A DNA stretch of 64,000 nt from an uncultured Pseudomonas sp. Lineage in GTDB: Bacteria; Pseudomonadota; Gammaproteobacteria; Pseudomonadales; Pseudomonadaceae. The DNA lies in contig NZ_OX044366.1 of assembly GCF_943846705.1 (NCBI RefSeq), forward strand, positions 1,550,001 through 1,614,000, written 5' to 3'. The first letter of the stretch is position 1; each line of letters starts with the position of its first letter. This document shows positions 61,005-64,000 of this stretch, in pieces. Both the position numbers and the translations under genes were made by a program. The notes beneath the pieces are model-generated. The model was not told the DNA's origin and did not search any database. It saw only the letters and a program-made list of their open reading frames with translations.

Positions 61005-61691
61005 TCAGGTGTTGCGGTAATCACGCGCGCCGAATAATGCGGTGCCGATACGCACCCAGGTTGCGCCCTCGGCGATGGCCGCTTCCAAGTCATGGCTCAT
61101 GCCCATGGACAAGGTGTCGAGGTCTAGGTTCAGACCTTGCTGCAGCTCACGCAGGCGGGCGAAGGCCGCGCGTTGTTCGGCAGGGTTATCGGTAGGCTCG
61201 GGAATTGTCATCAATCCGCGTAACTGCAGGTTGGGCAGTTGTGTAACCGCTTGTGCCAGGGCCGCTAGTTCATCTGGGCTGCAGCCGGACTTGCTGGCTT
61301 CGCCACTGACATTCACCTGCAGGCAGATATTTAGCGGCGGCAGGTGAGTCGGGCGCTGTGCAGACAGGCGTTCGGCGATCTTCAGGCGGTCCACCGAGTG
61401 CACCCAGCTGAAGTGCTCGGCGATAGGTTTGGTTTTGTTCGACTGGATCGGCCCAATAAAATGCCAGGTCAGTGGCAAATCGCACAGTTGCGCCTGTTTA
61501 TCCAGGGCTTCCTGCAAGTAGTTCTCGCCGAAATCCGCCGTGCCGGCGCTAAACGCCTCACGCACGGCTTCCGCCGGTTTGGTTTTGCTCACTGCGAGCA
61601 GGCCGACAGACCCACAATCTCGCTGTGAGGCTTGCACCGCCTCACGTATGCGCATTCCGACCTTTGCAATATTCTCTGCTATCGTGGACAT
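61005..61691 (-). CDS. YggS family PLP homeostasis protein
   Basis: A 228-residue PLP-binding fold-III protein (PLPBP/YggS). The PLP-lysine is in LLAVSKTKPAEAV (about 32-44), and HFIGPIQSNKTK and SMGMSHDLEAAIAEGATWVRIG (in part) are conserved. Maintains pyridoxal phosphate and amino-acid balance. First gene of the operon, 63 bp from divergent pilT. Confidence 0.95.
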   Translation of the reverse strand: MSTIAENIAKVGMRIREAVQASQRDCGSVGLLAVSKTKPAEAVREAFSAGTADFGENYLQEALDKQAQLCDLPLTWHFIGPIQSNKTKPIAEHFSWVHSVDRLKIAERLSAQRPTHLPPLNICLQVNVSGEASKSGCSPDELAALAQAVTQLPNLQLRGLMTIPEPTDNPAEQRAAFARLRELQQGLNLDLDTLSMGMSHDLEAAIAEGATWVRIGTALFGARDYRNT

Positions 61692-61754
61692 TACTTGCGC
61701 CCGCCGCCTGGGTTTAGCGGCATTCTACCTGCTTGTTTGTCATTAGGGAGTCCC

Positions 61755-62789
61755 ATGGATATCACTGAATTGCTGGCCTTCAGCGCCAAGCAAGGTGCAT
61801 CGGACCTGCACCTCTCCGCTGGTCTGCCCCCGATGATTCGGGTCGATGGTGATGTTCGCCGGATCAATTTGCCTGCACTGGACCATAAACAAGTACACGC
61901 GCTGATCTACGACATCATGAACGACAAGCAGCGCAAAGATTTCGAGGAGTTTCTCGAGACTGACTTCTCCTTTGAAGTGCCGGGTGTGGCGCGTTTCCGG
62001 GTTAACGCCTTCAACCAGAATCGCGGCCCTGGCGCGGTATTCCGCACCATTCCGTCGAAAGTGCTGAGCATGGAAGACCTCGGTATGGGCGAGATCTTCC
62101 GCAAAATATCTGATGTGCCACGCGGCTTGGTGCTGGTGACCGGGCCGACCGGTTCCGGTAAGTCGACCACCTTGGCGGCGATGCTCGACTACATCAACAG
62201 CAATAAGTATCACCACATTCTGACCGTCGAAGACCCGATCGAATTCGTTCATGAATCGAAAAAGTGCCTGATCAACCAGCGTGAAGTGCACCGCGACACC
62301 CTTGGCTTCTCCGAAGCCCTGCGCTCGGCGCTGCGTGAAGACCCGGACATCATTCTGGTCGGCGAGATGCGTGACCTGGAAACCATCCGCCTGGCCCTGA
62401 CGGCCGCAGAAACGGGGCACCTGGTCTTTGGCACCCTGCACACCACCTCGGCGGCCAAGACCATCGACCGCGTGGTGGACGTATTCCCTGCCGAAGAAAA
62501 GTCCATGGTTCGCTCCATGCTTTCCGAGTCACTGCAGTCGGTTATCTCGCAGACCCTGCTGAAGAAAATCGGCGGCGGCCGCGTCGCCGCCCACGAAATC
62601 ATGATCGGTACCCCGGCCATCCGTAACCTGATCCGTGAAGACAAGGTGGCGCAGATGTACTCGGCGATTCAGACCGGCGGTTCGCTGGGCATGCAGACCC
62701 TGGATTCTTGCCTGAAAACCCTGGTTTCCAAGGGCATCGTCAGCCGTGAAGCGGCCCGTGAAAAGGCCAAGACCCCGGAAAACTTCTAA
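61755..62789 (+). CDS. pilT: Twitching motility ATPase PilT
   Basis: A 344-residue type IV pilus retraction hexameric ATPase. Walker A GPTGSGKST (130-138), Asp box and Walker B region DPDIILVGEMRD, His box TGHLVFGTLHT, and the retraction-specific AIRNLIRE motif near residue 290. ATG 61755 follows AGGGAG. pilU follows 106 bp later on the same strand. Confidence 0.98.
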   Translation: MDITELLAFSAKQGASDLHLSAGLPPMIRVDGDVRRINLPALDHKQVHALIYDIMNDKQRKDFEEFLETDFSFEVPGVARFRVNAFNQNRGPGAVFRTIPSKVLSMEDLGMGEIFRKISDVPRGLVLVTGPTGSGKSTTLAAMLDYINSNKYHHILTVEDPIEFVHESKKCLINQREVHRDTLGFSEALRSALREDPDIILVGEMRDLETIRLALTAAETGHLVFGTLHTTSAAKTIDRVVDVFPAEEKSMVRSMLSESLQSVISQTLLKKIGGGRVAAHEIMIGTPAIRNLIREDKVAQMYSAIQTGGSLGMQTLDSCLKTLVSKGIVSREAAREKAKTPENF

Positions 62790-62792
62790 ATT

Positions 62793-62825
62793 GACAGGAC
62801 CCGGCCGGCAATTGCCTGTCGGGTT
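62793..62825 (+). terminator. Weak hairpin between pilT and pilU
   Basis: GACAGG (62793-62798)/CCTGTC (62815-62820) stem followed by GGGTTT, with a mutually exclusive CCCG/CGGG pairing. Partial termination at most. Confidence 0.35.
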
Positions 62826-62895
62826 TAGCCCGGCGGTAGCACGCGCGCCTGCCGCTGGCTTTGCATAACCGCGTGATGCACATGGGCGAACACTA

Positions 62896-64000
62896 ATGGA
62901 ATTCGAGAAACTGCTGCGTCTGATGGTCGAGAAGGGTGGCTCCGACCTGTTTATTACCGCAGGCGTGCCGCCGTCGATGAAGGTCAACGGCAAAATTATG
63001 CCGATTACCAAGACGCCCATGTCGCCAGAGCAAACCCGTGAAACCGTACACGCGGTGATGAACGAGCAGCAGCGCCGTGACTTTACTGAGAATCACGAGT
63101 GTAACTTCGCCATCAGCGCCCGTGGTATTGGGCGTTTCCGGGTCAGCGCCTTCTATCAGCGCAACCTGGCCGGCATGGTCTTGCGTCGTATCGAGACCAA
63201 TATTCCGACCCTGGATGAGCTGAAGTTGCCGGAAGTTCTCAAGAAGCTGGCGCTGACCAAGCGCGGGCTGGTGCTCTTTGTGGGTGCCACTGGTACCGGT
63301 AAGTCGACTTCTCTGGCGGCGATGATCGGCTATCGCAACAAGAACAGTAGCGGTCACATCATCTCCATTGAAGACCCGATCGAATACATCCATCAGCATC
63401 AGAGCTGCATTGTCACCCAGCGTGAAGTGGGTATCGACACCGAATCGTTTGAGGTGGCGCTGAAAAACACCCTGCGTCAGGCTCCGGATGTGATCTTGAT
63501 CGGTGAGGTGCGCACCCGCGAAACCATGGACCATGCCGTGGCCTTCGCCGAAACCGGGCACCTGTGCCTGGCCACCTTGCACGCCAACAACGCTAACCAG
63601 GCGTTGGACCGGATCATCAACTTCTTCCCGGCCGATCGGCAGAATCAGGTGTGGATGGACTTGTCGCTGAACCTCAAGGCCATCGTCGCACAGCAACTGA
63701 TACCAACTCCCGATGGCAAAGGCCGGCGTGCGGTGATCGAAGTGTTGATCAACACCCCGCTGGCGGCGGACTTGATCCGCAAAGGCGAGGTGCACGAGCT
63801 CAAGGCGCTGATGAAGCGCTCCACCGAGCAGGGTATGCAAACCTTCGATCAGGCGCTGTACAACCTCTACAGCCAGGGCGAGATCACCTACGAAGATGCG
63901 CTGCTGTACGCAGACTCGGCCAACGACCTGCGCCTGATGATCAAGCTCGGTTCGGAAACCGATGGCGATCACCTGAGCAGCATGGCTCAGGGCCTCTCGT
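62896..64000 (+). CDS. pilU: Type IV pilus ATPase PilU (truncated by window end)
   Basis: The first 368 codons of a PilT-like accessory retraction ATPase; the family length is about 382, so only the last few residues are missing. MEFEKLLRLMVEKGGSDLFI start, Walker A GATGTGKST, EDPIEYIHQHQSC, and GHLCLATLHANNANQA segments are all conserved. Works with PilT in twitching. No stop before the window edge. Confidence 0.96.
   Translation, partial: MEFEKLLRLMVEKGGSDLFITAGVPPSMKVNGKIMPITKTPMSPEQTRETVHAVMNEQQRRDFTENHECNFAISARGIGRFRVSAFYQRNLAGMVLRRIETNIPTLDELKLPEVLKKLALTKRGLVLFVGATGTGKSTSLAAMIGYRNKNSSGHIISIEDPIEYIHQHQSCIVTQREVGIDTESFEVALKNTLRQAPDVILIGEVRTRETMDHAVAFAETGHLCLATLHANNANQALDRIINFFPADRQNQVWMDLSLNLKAIVAQQLIPTPDGKGRRAVIEVLINTPLAADLIRKGEVHELKALMKRSTEQGMQTFDQALYNLYSQGEITYEDALLYADSANDLRLMIKLGSETDGDHLSSMAQGLS

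Noticed and set aside
62893..63972. 359-codon minus-strand frame opposite pilU
   Set aside because: Antisense of pilU, which is intact up to the window end.

Overview
The window is a gene-dense, GC-rich piece of a gammaproteobacterial chromosome, almost certainly Pseudomonas sensu lato. Gene order follows, as I remember it, the P. aeruginosa PA0350-PA0396 block: folA, an NCS2 permease, ilvD, mutM, ggt, ferredoxin, coaD, the lao cluster, rsmD, two M16 peptidases, ftsYEX, rpoH, mtgA, thiSG, trmB, hemW, rdgB, metWX, yggT, proC, yggS, pilT, pilU. I see no rRNA, tRNA, CRISPR array, insertion sequence or prophage. The only repeats are REP-like hairpins and a hexanucleotide microsatellite inside ftsY.

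Layout. 1-2.3 kb: end of an NhaC-type antiporter, a class II histone-deacetylase-like amidohydrolase and a LuxR-type regulator. 2.3-7 kb: a membrane protein/GTPase pair (DUF2868/DUF3482), a membrane diguanylate cyclase and folA. 7-10.5 kb: a purine-type permease and ilvD. 10.8-15.2 kb: a four-gene polyamine-type ABC importer. 15.5-22.3 kb: rlmI, an HDOD protein, mutM, an acyltransferase, a small exported protein, ggt, ferredoxin and coaD. 22.4-27 kb: laoCBA with divergent laoR (long-chain alcohol and aldehyde oxidation), including an 18-bp perfect palindrome in the divergent promoter. 27.1-31.5 kb: a hydrolase, rsmD and an active/inactive M16 pair. 31.7-35.9 kb: ftsY-ftsE-ftsX-rpoH. 36-42 kb: a small membrane-anchored protein, mtgA, a cupin, DUF423, thiSG, trmB and a DUF1329 protein.

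The main accessory region is 42.2-51.1 kb. RidA, a BCCT transporter, an M19-type dipeptidase homologue and an aldehyde dehydrogenase read leftward. A LysR regulator, an unrecognised 573-residue protein, a DUF3726-like protein and a TauE/SafE permease read rightward. It looks like an uptake and catabolic module for a small, possibly quaternary-amine compound, under LysR control. The transporter's aromatic box and the dipeptidase's metal site both differ from the textbook form, so substrate and chemistry are open. This is my best candidate for an undescribed system.

51.4-64 kb returns to core genes: a ZapE/AFG1-family ATPase, DUF3392, the metX-metW-DUF4426-rdgB-hemW operon, a dynamin-like GTPase, the yggS-proC-yggT-yggU operon, and divergent pilT with pilU cut by the window edge.

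Starts were chosen from ribosome-binding sites, overlaps and family lengths. Functions come from motifs visible in the translations and from remembered family knowledge. No database search was run.
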